DNA of 10,558 bases from Actinomycetes bacterium (GTDB lineage Bacteria; Actinomycetota; Actinomycetes; Actinomycetales; Cellulomonadaceae): NCBI GenBank assembly GCA_023389455.1, contig JAEWEJ010000337.1, positions 1 through 10,558 of the forward strand, in the 5' to 3' direction. The notes under the pieces are model-generated. The model had not been told where the DNA came from. It saw only the letters and a list, made by a program, of their open reading frames with translations, and searched no databases. The position numbers and the translations under genes were made by a program. Shown in pieces: positions 1-6,388 of this stretch (its first letter is position 1; every line of letters begins with the position of its first letter).

Positions 1-185
1 GCGACGTAGGCCTCGACGGCGCCGCAGTCGAGCGCACGGCGGCGGATGACCTCGAGGTCCTCCCCGCCCTGACCGACGTCGACGGCCACGGCGATCACCT
101 CGGCACCGGTGGCCTCCGCGATCCAGCCGATGCCCACCGAGGTGTCCAGGCCACCGGAGTACGCGAGGACGACGCGTTCGGTCAT
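1..185 (-). CDS. argG: Argininosuccinate synthase, N-terminal part (cut by window edge)
   Basis: ArgG joins citrulline and aspartate, using ATP, to make argininosuccinate, the penultimate step of arginine synthesis in the cytosol. Only the first 61 codons are present; the gene continues past the left edge. The protein begins MTERVVLAYSGGLDTS. AYSGGLDTS at residues 8-16 is the ATP-pyrophosphatase P-loop typical of ArgG, followed by the family-typical run around VDVGQGGEDLE (residues 36-44) and ALDCGA (51-56). The ATG at 185 is supported by an AAGGAG ribosome binding site at 196-201, ten bases upstream. It lies downstream of argR with a 72-base gap that holds an ARG-box palindrome, so it likely has its own ArgR-controlled promoter. 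Identification is firm; nothing can be said about the C-terminal part. Confidence 0.96.
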   Translation of the reverse strand, partial: MTERVVLAYSGGLDTSVGIGWIAEATGAEVIAVAVDVGQGGEDLEVIRRRALDCGAVEAYV

Positions 186-195
186 GTCAGGTTCT

Positions 196-201
196 CTCCT
201 T
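196..201 (-). promoter_or_regulatory. Ribosome binding site of argG
   Basis: AAGGAG on the minus strand, ten bases before the argG ATG at 185. It supports that start and shows that argG is translated from a leadered mRNA, unlike argC, where a leaderless start is suspected. Confidence 0.7.
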
Positions 202-214
202 CTCGAGGTTCGCG

Positions 215-232
215 TGCATGAACATACATGCA
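215..232. promoter_or_regulatory. ARG box (ArgR operator) upstream of argG
   Basis: TGCATGAACATACATGCA is a perfect inverted repeat: a 6-base arm TGCATG, 6-base centre, arm CATGCA. Eighteen base pairs is the usual length of an ARG box, and arms close to TGCAT are typical of ArgR operators. It stands out as AT-rich in very GC-rich DNA. The minus-strand hexamer TATGTT (226-221) in its centre could be the -10 element of argG, which would place the start of transcription near 213 and leave a leader of about 28 bases. ArgR binding would then block RNA polymerase directly. A further palindrome, TATGCATA at 243-250, may be a degenerate second half-site. The same sequence recurs before argC. Confidence 0.78.
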
Positions 233-257
233 ACTGCGGACCTATGCATAACCCGTC

Positions 258-764
258 TCAGCCCTCGCCGGCGAGCGCGAGGAACCGCGCCGCGACCGTC
301 TCCCCGCCCTGCGGGTCACGCGAGATGACGAGCACCGTGTCGTCCCCGGCGATCGTGCCCAGCACGGTCGGCAGGACCGAGTGGTCGATGGCCGAGGCGA
401 GGAACTGCGCGGCACCGGGCGGCGTGCGCAGCACGACGAGGTTGCCGGACGCCTCGGCCGCCACCAGCAGCTCGGCGCACAGCCGGGCGAGGCGCGCGGC
501 GAGCTGCTCGGTGTCGGTGGTGGTGGGGGTGCGGTCCCCGCCCTCCCCCGGCACCGCGTACACGAGCGCGCCGGACGCGGTGCGGATCCGCACCGCGCGC
601 AGCTCCACCAGGTCGCGGCTGAGCGTCGCCTGCGTGACCGTGACGCCCTCGTCGGCCAGCAGCGCGGCGAGCTCGCCCTGCGAGTGCACCGTGCCGCGCT
701 GCAGCAGCGTCCGGATCAGGGCGTGGCGGGCCGCCTTCGTCCCGGCGACGGTGGGGGTGCTCAC
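258..764 (-). CDS. argR: Arginine repressor ArgR
   Basis: ArgR is the hexameric, arginine-responsive repressor of arginine biosynthesis. The 168-residue protein has the family's two domains. The N-terminal winged helix (about residues 8-72) carries SQGELAALL and the DNA-recognition segment TQATLSRD (44-51). The C-terminal oligomerisation and arginine-binding domain (about 88-166) carries GTIAGDDT (136-143), whose acidic pair is known to contact arginine. I chose the GTG at 764: it overlaps the argF stop as GTGA, has GGAG at 770-773 five bases upstream, and gives normal family length. A longer reading to 830 would add 22 low-complexity residues. Last gene of the argCJBDFR operon, so it is probably autoregulated through the operator at argC. 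The 72 bases after it contain the argG control region. Confidence 0.96.
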   Translation of the reverse strand: MSTPTVAGTKAARHALIRTLLQRGTVHSQGELAALLADEGVTVTQATLSRDLVELRAVRIRTASGALVYAVPGEGGDRTPTTTDTEQLAARLARLCAELLVAAEASGNLVVLRTPPGAAQFLASAIDHSVLPTVLGTIAGDDTVLVISRDPQGGETVAARFLALAGEG

Positions 765-1693
765 GAACGCTCCAGCAGGAACGCCAGGAGCGCCTTCTGG
801 GCGTGCAGGCGGTTCTCGGCCTCGTCCCACACCACCGACTGCGGTCCGTCCAGCACCTCGGCGGTGATCTCCTTGCCGCGGTACGCCGGCAGGCAGTGCA
901 GCACGAGGGCGTCGGGCACGGCGAGCGCGAGGGCGGCCGCGTCGAGCCGGAACGCCTCGAAGCGGTGCTCCCGCTCGGAGGCCTCGTCCTCCTGGCCCAT
1001 GGACGTCCAGGTGTCCGTCGCCACCACGTCCGCGCCCGTCACCGCCGCCGCGAGGTCGTGCACGACGGTCACGGAGCCACCTGTGCCTGCCGCGACCTGC
1101 GCCGCACGCTCGAGCACCTGCGGGTCGGGCAGCGCGTCGACGGGCGTGCCGATGCGCACGTGCAGACCGGCGGTCGCACCGCCCAGCAGGTACGAGTGCG
1201 CCATGTTGTTGGCACCGTCACCCACGTAGGCCAGCGTCGTGCCGGGCAGCGACGCCACGCCGCCGCGGTGCTGGGCGAGCGTGGTGAGGTCGGCCAGGAC
1301 CTGGCAGGGGTGGAACTCGTCGGTGAGCGCGTTGACCACGGGCACGCCGGCGACGGCGGCCATCTCCTCCAGGCGCGTCTGGGCGTGCGTCCGCCAGACG
1401 ATCGCCGCCACCTGACGGCCGAGCACGCGTGCCGTGTCCGCGATCGACTCACGGACGCCGATGCGCGCCAGGTTCCCGTCCAGGGGCAGCGGGTACCCGC
1501 CGAGCTCGGCGATCCCGGTCAGGAAGCTCACCTGCGTGCGCAGGGTGGGCTTGTCGAAGATGACCGCGACGGAGCGGGGCCCCGCCAGCGGCGTGCGGAT
1601 GAAGTGGTCGTCACGGAACGCGAGCGCGAGCTCGAGGACCTCCGCCTGCTCCCGGGGCGTCAGGTCGTCGTCACGCAGGAAGTGGCGGATCAC
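761..1693 (-). CDS. argF: Ornithine carbamoyltransferase
   Basis: Transfers the carbamoyl group from carbamoyl phosphate to ornithine, giving citrulline. The 310-residue length is normal. Visible motifs are WRT (100-102), HPCQ (128-131), the ornithine-side loop DTWTSMGQE (227-235) and HCLPAYRG (266-273). The SMGQ loop favours ornithine rather than acetyl- or succinyl-ornithine as substrate. The carbamoyl-phosphate loop is unusual: where the classical enzyme has STRTR this one has TLRTQ (residues 50-54, in KPTLRTQVSF), keeping the central Arg-Thr. I recall similar loops in other actinobacteria, so this may be a clade form. The GTG start at 1693 overlaps the argD stop (GTGA) and has AGGAG at 1699-1703. 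It overlaps argR by four bases at its end. Confidence 0.95.
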   Translation of the reverse strand: MIRHFLRDDDLTPREQAEVLELALAFRDDHFIRTPLAGPRSVAVIFDKPTLRTQVSFLTGIAELGGYPLPLDGNLARIGVRESIADTARVLGRQVAAIVWRTHAQTRLEEMAAVAGVPVVNALTDEFHPCQVLADLTTLAQHRGGVASLPGTTLAYVGDGANNMAHSYLLGGATAGLHVRIGTPVDALPDPQVLERAAQVAAGTGGSVTVVHDLAAAVTGADVVATDTWTSMGQEDEASEREHRFEAFRLDAAALALAVPDALVLHCLPAYRGKEITAEVLDGPQSVVWDEAENRLHAQKALLAFLLERS

Positions 1694-3012
1694 GCGGTCT
1701 CCTCGGGGGCGAGGTCGGCCGGCAGCGCGGCGACCAGGTCGACGAACGGCTGCACCTGCTCGTCGGTGAGCACGAACGGGGGTGCGAGCCGCAGCGTGGT
1801 GGGCGTGCAGGCGTTGACGATGAACCCGGCCGCGAGCGCGTCGGCCGCCACGCGCGCGGCGACGGGCCGGACGAGCTCCACCGCGACGAGCAGGCCCTCG
1901 CCGCGGACCTCGCGCACCAGGGGGCTGCCGGTCGAGCGCAGGCGCTCGCGCAGCCGCTCCCCCAGCCCGGTCACGTGGTCAAGCAGGCCGTCGCGCTCGA
2001 TGACGCCGATCGTCGCCAGCGCCGCGGCCGCCGCGACCGGGTTGCCGCCGAAGGTGGTGCCGTGCTGGCCCCGGCCGAGCAGCTCCGCCGCCTGCGGCCC
2101 GTACGCGATCGCGGCACCCACGGGGAATCCCGCGCCCAGCCCCTTGGCCACGGTGACGACGTCGGGGCGGATGCCGCCGCCGATGTGCGGGTGCTGGTGG
2201 GCGAACCACCGGCCCGTGCGTCCCATCCCGGTCTGCACCTCGTCGAGCACGAGCAGCGCGCCGTGGGCGCTGGTCAGCTCCCGTGCGAGCGCCAGGTACC
2301 CCGGGGGCAGCGGGCGCACGCCCGCCTCCCCCTGGACGGGCTCGACCACGAGCGCCGCGACCTCCTCACCGCCGTGCGCGAACGCGGCACGCAGCGCGTC
2401 GGTGTCACCGAACGGCAGGAACTCCACCCCGGGTGGCAGCGGCTCGAACGGCTCGCGGTACGCCTGCTTGTGCGTCAGCGACAGCGCACCCATCGAGCGG
2501 CCGTGGAACGCACCCTCCAGGGCCAGCACGCGCGGGCGGGCGCCGGCCGAGTGCCGCCGCGTGAGCTTCAGCGCGGCCTCCGTGGCCTCCGTGCCGGAGC
2601 TCGTGAGGAAGACCCGGGAGCCCTCGGGCGCGTCGGCGATCGCGAGCAGCCGCTCGGCGAGCGCGATCTGGGTGGGGCTGGCGAAGAAGTTCGAGATGTG
2701 GCCGAGGGTGCCCAGCTGCGCGCTGATCGCGGCGGTCAGGGTGGGGTGCGCGTGGCCGAGCGAGTTGACCGCGATGCCACCGAGCAGGTCGAGGTACCGC
2801 ATGCCGTCCGCGTCCCAGACGTACGGCCCCTCGCCGCGGACCAGCACCCGCTGCGGCGGGCCGAACGTGTCCATCACGGCGTGCGTGTACCGCTCGGTCC
2901 ACTGCGCCACCGAGCCGTCGGCCGCAGGCAGCGGCAGCGCGTCCTCGGCGCCGGCCGCGCGGTGCCGGGCGATGCCCGGGGTGGTCGCGGTCGCGTCCTG
3001 CGTCGGGCTCAC
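1690..3012 (-). CDS. argD: Acetylornithine aminotransferase
   Basis: PLP-dependent class III aminotransferase that converts N-acetylglutamate semialdehyde and glutamate to N-acetylornithine and 2-oxoglutarate. The protein has 440 residues, longer than the common length of about 400 because of a poorly conserved N-terminal lead of about 40 residues rich in Ala and Pro. The core follows: RGEGPYVWDADG (59-70), DLLGGIAVNSLGHAHP (75-90), the PLP-phosphate loop SSGTEATE (138-145), the cofactor-ring contact LDEVQTGMGRTG (256-267, Asp257), and the Schiff-base lysine in VAKGLGAGFPVG (Lys290). The usual loop reads SGTEANE; here residue 144 is Thr. The GTG at 3012 has an excellent AGGAGG seven bases upstream (3020-3025) and overlaps the argB stop. 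An internal start at Met47 is possible but lacks that context. Confidence 0.94.
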   Translation of the reverse strand: MSPTQDATATTPGIARHRAAGAEDALPLPAADGSVAQWTERYTHAVMDTFGPPQRVLVRGEGPYVWDADGMRYLDLLGGIAVNSLGHAHPTLTAAISAQLGTLGHISNFFASPTQIALAERLLAIADAPEGSRVFLTSSGTEATEAALKLTRRHSAGARPRVLALEGAFHGRSMGALSLTHKQAYREPFEPLPPGVEFLPFGDTDALRAAFAHGGEEVAALVVEPVQGEAGVRPLPPGYLALARELTSAHGALLVLDEVQTGMGRTGRWFAHQHPHIGGGIRPDVVTVAKGLGAGFPVGAAIAYGPQAAELLGRGQHGTTFGGNPVAAAAALATIGVIERDGLLDHVTGLGERLRERLRSTGSPLVREVRGEGLLVAVELVRPVAARVAADALAAGFIVNACTPTTLRLAPPFVLTDEQVQPFVDLVAALPADLAPEETA

Positions 3013-4025
3013 GGCGTCGCCTCCTGGTCGTCGGTGGCCAGCCGCACCGCGCGCACCGGCACGGTCGACGGGTGGCCGTCGGGGTCGGCGTCGGGCAGCA
3101 CCATGGTGCCGACGCCCTCGGACGTGAAGACCTCGACGAGGATCGAGTGGGTCGCCCGGCCGTCGATGACGTGGGCGCGCGGCACGCCGCCCTCGACCGC
3201 CCGCCAGCAGGCCTCCATCTTCGGCCGCATGCCGGAGTCGAGCCGCGGCAGGAGCTCGGCCAGGGCGGAGGCGCGGATGCGGCGCACCAGCGTCGCGCGG
3301 TCGGGCCAGTCGGTGTACAGGCCCTCGACGTCGGTGAGGATGATCAGCTTGCGTGCGCCGAGCGCGACGGCCAGCGCCGCCGCCGCGGTGTCCGCGTTGA
3401 CGTTGAGCACCTGCGTCGGGTCGTCGATGTCGGGTGCGACGGTCGACACCACGGGGATCCGGCCCGCGTCGAGCAGGTCGAGCACGGCCCCCGGGTTGAC
3501 GTGCACGACGTCACCGACGAGACCGACGTCGACCTCGTGACCGTCGACCACCGCGGTCCGGCGGCGGGCCTGGAAGAGGCCGGCGTCCTCGCCCGAGAGC
3601 CCGACGGCGTGCGGCGCGTGCGCGTTGATCAGACCGACGAGCTCGCGCGAGACCTGACCCGTGAGCACCATGCGCACGACGTCCATGGCCTCGGGGGTCG
3701 TCACCCGCAGACCGCCGCGGAACTCGCTGGCGATGTCGAGGCGGTCGAGCATCGCGTTGATCTGGGGGCCGCCGCCGTGCACCACGACGGGCCGGAGCCC
3801 GACCTGCCGCAGGAAGACCATGTCCTCCGCGAACGCGCGCTTGAGCGTCTCGTCGATCATCGCGTTGCCGCCGTACTTCACGACGACCAGGGCGCCGGCG
3901 AACTGCTGCAGCCAGGGCAGGGCCTCGACGAGGACCTCCGCCTTCTGGTCGGCGCGCAGGTCGGTGCGCGTGTCGAAGACGAAGTCGTCGGGGACGGGGG
4001 GAAGGTTCACGTCGGGACCGCTCAT
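3009..4025 (-). CDS. argB: Acetylglutamate kinase
   Basis: Phosphorylates N-acetylglutamate, usually the regulated step of the acetylated ornithine pathway. The amino-acid-kinase fold is clear over 338 residues: VVVKYGGNAM (47-56, phosphate-binding Lys50), VVHGGGPQIN (81-90), the acetylglutamate-site segment LNVNADTAAAALA (207-219), and the nucleotide-side ILTDVEGLY (229-237). The N-terminal extension (about 1-40) and the C-terminal stretch EGGVPRAHVIDGR (278-290) resemble those of arginine-inhibited hexameric kinases, so feedback inhibition by arginine is inferred. The ATG at 4025 overlaps the argJ stop as ATGA. I see no clear ribosome binding site, so it probably depends on ribosomes finishing argJ. 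A methionine 18 codons upstream lies in the argJ reading region and is less likely. The end overlaps argD by four bases. Confidence 0.95.
   Translation of the reverse strand: MSGPDVNLPPVPDDFVFDTRTDLRADQKAEVLVEALPWLQQFAGALVVVKYGGNAMIDETLKRAFAEDMVFLRQVGLRPVVVHGGGPQINAMLDRLDIASEFRGGLRVTTPEAMDVVRMVLTGQVSRELVGLINAHAPHAVGLSGEDAGLFQARRRTAVVDGHEVDVGLVGDVVHVNPGAVLDLLDAGRIPVVSTVAPDIDDPTQVLNVNADTAAAALAVALGARKLIILTDVEGLYTDWPDRATLVRRIRASALAELLPRLDSGMRPKMEACWRAVEGGVPRAHVIDGRATHSILVEVFTSEGVGTMVLPDADPDGHPSTVPVRAVRLATDDQEATP
3020..3025 (-). promoter_or_regulatory. Strong ribosome binding site of argD
   Basis: A full AGGAGG on the minus strand lies inside the end of argB, seven bases before the argD GTG at 3012. 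It decides the start in favour of the GTG that overlaps the argB stop. It is the best Shine-Dalgarno sequence in the operon. Confidence 0.7.
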
Positions 4026-5248
4026 GTGGAGTAGGCGCTGTTCTCGTGGACGTACTCGTGCGTGAGGTCGTTGGTCCACACCGTGGCGGACTCCTCACCG
4101 GCGTGCAGGTCGACGACGACGTGGACCTCGCGGGACGCGGCGAGGTCCAGCTGCGTCGGGTCCTCGTGCTCGCCACCCTGCCGGCAGACCTGCACACCGT
4201 TGATCGTGACGTCGAGCAGGGTCGGGTCGAACGGTGCGACGTCCTCCGGGACGGTACCGACCTGCGCGATGACACGGCCCCAGTTGGGGTCGTTGCCGAA
4301 GACCGCGGCCTTGAACAGGTTCGAGCGCGTGACGGCGCGCGCCACGGCGACGGCGGCAGCCTCGGTCGTCGCCCCGCGCACGTGCACGGCGACGTCGTGC
4401 GAGGCCCCCTCCGCGTCCGCGACGAGCTGGCGCGCCAGCGACGCGCAGACCCGCAGCACGGCGTCGGCGAAGACGTCGGCGGCCGGGGCGACACCGCTGG
4501 CGCCGGAGACCATGAGCGTCACGGTGTCGGACGTCGACATGCACCCGTCGGAGTCGACGCGGTCGAACGTCGCGCCCGTGGCGGCGCGCAGGGCGGCGTC
4601 GGCGATGGTCGCGCCGACGACCGCGTCGGTCGTGATCACCGACAGCATCGTGGCCATGGCGGGCGCGAGCATCCCGGCGCCCTTGGCCATGCCGCCGACG
4701 ACGAACGCGCCGTCGGGCGTCTCGACGCGCACGTGCGCGGTCTTGGCGACGCTGTCCGTGGTCATGATCGCGGCGGCGCTGTCCGCTCCGGCACCGGGGT
4801 CCAGGGCGGCGACGAGCGGCTCGATCCCGGCGAACAGCCTGTCGCTCGCGAGCGGCACGCCGATGAGGCCCGTCGAGCACACGACGACGTCGCCCGGGGA
4901 GACGCCGAGCGCCGCGCCGACCTTCTCGGCGGTCGCGTGCGCGTCGGCGAAACCGCGCGGACCCGTGCCGACGTTCGCGCCGCCCGAGTTGAGGACCACG
5001 GCCTCGATGACGCCGTCGGCGACGACCTGGCGGGACCAGATGACGGGCGCACCCACCACGCGGTTCGTCGTGAACACCGCGGCGCCCACCTTGAGCGGGC
5101 CGTCGTTGACGACGAGCGCGAGGTCGGGCCTGCCGGACGCCTTGAGCCCGGCGGTGACGCCGGACGCGCGGAAGCCCGCGGCCGCGGTGACCCCGGGCGA
5201 CGTGCCGGGCGACGTGCCCGCCAGCGCGGAGCCGAGGTGGTCCGTCAC
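4022..5248 (-). CDS. argJ: Glutamate N-acetyltransferase / ornithine acetyltransferase (ArgJ)
   Basis: Moves the acetyl group from N-acetylornithine to glutamate, releasing ornithine and regenerating N-acetylglutamate. Some family members also use acetyl-CoA; the sequence alone does not say which type this is. The 408-residue protein shows LNSGGANVGTG (86-96), the oxyanion-type CSTGLIGVPL (124-133), and the self-cleavage segment KGAGMLAPAMATML (189-202), where the chain is expected to split before Thr200, the catalytic nucleophile. It ends with TNDLTHEYVHENSAYST, the usual family tail. The GTG at 5248 overlaps the argC stop as GTGA. No clear Shine-Dalgarno is seen; instead a perfect hairpin covers the start. 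Residues 11-19 read GTSPGTSPG because of a 12-base tandem duplication. Length and motifs are normal otherwise. Confidence 0.95.
   Translation of the reverse strand: MTDHLGSALAGTSPGTSPGVTAAAGFRASGVTAGLKASGRPDLALVVNDGPLKVGAAVFTTNRVVGAPVIWSRQVVADGVIEAVVLNSGGANVGTGPRGFADAHATAEKVGAALGVSPGDVVVCSTGLIGVPLASDRLFAGIEPLVAALDPGAGADSAAAIMTTDSVAKTAHVRVETPDGAFVVGGMAKGAGMLAPAMATMLSVITTDAVVGATIADAALRAATGATFDRVDSDGCMSTSDTVTLMVSGASGVAPAADVFADAVLRVCASLARQLVADAEGASHDVAVHVRGATTEAAAVAVARAVTRSNLFKAAVFGNDPNWGRVIAQVGTVPEDVAPFDPTLLDVTINGVQVCRQGGEHEDPTQLDLAASREVHVVVDLHAGEESATVWTNDLTHEYVHENSAYST
5193..5218. repeat. 12-bp tandem repeat in the argJ 5' end
   Basis: GGGCGACGTGCC occurs twice head to tail (5195-5206 and 5207-5218), with two further bases matching on the left. 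It is in frame and duplicates the residues GTSP near the start of ArgJ, ahead of the conserved domain. It looks like a replication-slippage event without functional cost. Confidence 0.8.
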
Positions 5249-6306
5249 GGGGCGACCCCGTTCCGCGGCAGGCCGAGCGTCTCCGGCAGGCCCAGCGCGA
5301 GGTTGAGGGACTGGACGGCGCCACCGGCGGTGCCCTTGACGAGGTTGTCGATGGCGGTGACGGTGACGACACGACGTGCCCGCGCGTCGAACGCGACCTG
5401 GACGAGCGCGGTGTTGGCGCCGACGGTCCAGGCCGTGGTGGGCCACTGCCCCGCGGGGAGCACCTCGACGAACGGCTCGCCGTCGTACGCGGCCCGCCAC
5501 GCGGTGCGCAGCGCGTCGTCGTCGACCTCGACACCGGGGGCGAGACGCGCGGTGGCCGTCGCGAGGATGCCGCGCGAGGTCGGGACCAGGACGGGCGTGA
5601 ACGACGTGCGGACCTCCGCCGCGCCCGCGCTGCGCAGGTTCTGGGCGATCTCGGGGACGTGGCGGTGGGTGCCGCCGACCGCGTACGGCGCGGCCGACCC
5701 GAGGGCCTCCGCGGCCAGCAGGTGCGGCTTGAGGGCCTTGCCCGCGCCGGAGTAGCCGACGGCGAGGACGGCGACGAGGTCGGTCGTGTCGAGCAGGCCG
5801 GCCGCGACGCCGGGCTGCAGGCCGAGCGTGACGGCGGTGACGTTGCACCCCGGGACCGCGATGCGGCGCGCACCGGCGAGGCGCTCGCGCTGGCGGCGAC
5901 CCGTGCCGACCACGAGCTCGGGCAGGCCGTAGGTCCACGTCCCGGCGTGCGGGCTGCCGTAGTACGCCTCCCAGTCGGCCGCGTCGACGAGCCGGTGGTC
6001 AGCGCCCAGGTCGAGGACGACCGGGTCCTCGCCGAGGGCCTCGAGCTCGGCGGCGACCCGGCCGCTGGCGCCGTGCGGCAGGGCCAGCACGACCACGTCG
6101 TGGCCCGCGAGCGCCTCGGCCGTCGTCGGCACGAGGACGCGGTCGGCGAGACCGCGCAGGTGCGGATGGTGCGCCCCGAGGGGCGTGCCGGCGTTCGAGT
6201 GCGCCGTGAGGGTGCCGATGCGTGCCTGCGGGTGGTCGAGCAGCAGCCGCAGGATCTCCCCACCCGCGTACCCGCTGGCACCGGCCACCGCCACCGTGAA
6301 CGTCAT
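5245..6306 (-). CDS. argC: N-acetyl-gamma-glutamyl-phosphate reductase
   Basis: NADPH-dependent reductase that turns N-acetylglutamyl phosphate into its semialdehyde. The 353 residues match the family length. The N-terminal Rossmann motif GASGYAGGE (9-17), ALPHGASG (75-82), DLGADHRL (99-106), the catalytic cysteine in VPGCNVTAV (Cys154) and the histidine motif GGTHRHVPEI (211-220) are all visible. Three in-frame ATGs lie at 6318, 6312 and 6306. I chose 6306 because the protein then begins MTFTVAVAGASG, as in homologues, and because a TATGTT -10 element ends seven bases upstream, which suits leaderless transcription starting on this A. First gene of the argCJBDFR operon and directly under an ArgR operator. 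Its stop overlaps argJ by four bases. Confidence 0.95.
   Translation of the reverse strand: MTFTVAVAGASGYAGGEILRLLLDHPQARIGTLTAHSNAGTPLGAHHPHLRGLADRVLVPTTAEALAGHDVVVLALPHGASGRVAAELEALGEDPVVLDLGADHRLVDAADWEAYYGSPHAGTWTYGLPELVVGTGRRQRERLAGARRIAVPGCNVTAVTLGLQPGVAAGLLDTTDLVAVLAVGYSGAGKALKPHLLAAEALGSAAPYAVGGTHRHVPEIAQNLRSAGAAEVRTSFTPVLVPTSRGILATATARLAPGVEVDDDALRTAWRAAYDGEPFVEVLPAGQWPTTAWTVGANTALVQVAFDARARRVVTVTAIDNLVKGTAGGAVQSLNLALGLPETLGLPRNGVAP
5247..5261 (-). other. Hairpin over the argJ start codon
   Basis: ACGGGG-CGA-CCCCGT is a perfect 6-bp stem with a 3-base loop. On the argJ mRNA it includes the first two bases of the GTG start (5248-5246) and the bases just before it. Ribosomes finishing argC would melt it. 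This would make argJ translation depend on argC translation. Regulatory role is inferred. Confidence 0.4.
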
Positions 6307-6307
6307 G

Positions 6308-6325
6308 TGCATGAACATACAATCC
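6308..6325. promoter_or_regulatory. ARG box (ArgR operator) between argC and the divergent oxidoreductase
   Basis: TGCATGAACATACAATCC shares its first 14 bases exactly with the perfect palindrome before argG, and 23 of 27 bases match when 6308-6334 is aligned with 215-241. The left arm TGCATG is intact; the right arm is degraded. It covers the argC -10. It also covers a plus-strand TACAAT (6318-6323), so ArgR might influence the divergent gene as well. Confidence 0.65.
6318..6323 (+). promoter_or_regulatory. Possible -10 element for the divergent oxidoreductase operon
   Basis: TACAAT matches five of six positions of the TATAAT consensus and is one of few AT-rich hexamers here. No good -35 is visible at 16-18 bases upstream. 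If used, the mRNA would begin near 6330 with a leader of about 60 bases. Confidence 0.3.
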
Positions 6326-6367
6326 ACTGCAGACAAATACCAAGGAGATCGGGGAACACACACCTCA

Positions 6368-6385
6368 CCCCGCACGGTTGCGGGG
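6368..6385 (+). other. Hairpin overlapping the ribosome binding region of the quinone oxidoreductase gene
   Basis: CCCCGCA-CGGT-TGCGGGG is a perfect 7-bp, GC-rich stem with a 4-base loop. It ends three bases before the ATG at 6389 and takes in most of the G-run, which is the only Shine-Dalgarno-like sequence there. It could limit translation initiation. It is not a terminator of a known gene, since both flanking genes point away from it. Confidence 0.5.
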
Positions 6386-6388
6386 GAC

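Larger units (their letters stand above)
6306..6343 (-). promoter_or_regulatory. Probable argC promoter, leaderless
   Basis: On the minus strand TTGGTA (6343-6338) and TATGTT (6319-6314) form a plausible -35/-10 pair with an 18-base spacer. The -10 ends seven bases before the A of the argC ATG at 6306, so transcription would start on the start codon itself. Leaderless mRNAs of this geometry are common in actinobacteria. No Shine-Dalgarno precedes the ATG, which agrees. The -10 lies inside the ARG box, so ArgR would occlude it. Confidence 0.55.

Noticed and set aside
243..250. TATGCATA as a complete second ARG box before argG
   Set aside because: It is an 8-base palindrome, but no partner arm lies at ARG-box spacing that does not overlap the first box. 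At most it is a half-site.
803..3127. Open frame of 774 codons on the plus strand, antisense to argF and argD
   Set aside because: It runs across several well-identified genes on the other strand, has low-complexity Arg/Ser/Ala-rich composition and no recognisable domain. Such frames are expected opposite genes with very GC-rich third positions.
4046..5755. Open frame of 569 codons on the plus strand, antisense to argJ and argC
   Set aside because: Same reasoning: the translation is rich in Arg, Gly, Asp and Val without motifs, and the opposite strand encodes ArgJ and ArgC with full catalytic residues.
4022..5938. A 638-codon reading of argJ extending into argC
   Set aside because: The extra N-terminal part is arginine-rich out-of-frame translation of argC. 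The GTG at 5248, overlapping the argC stop, gives normal ArgJ length.
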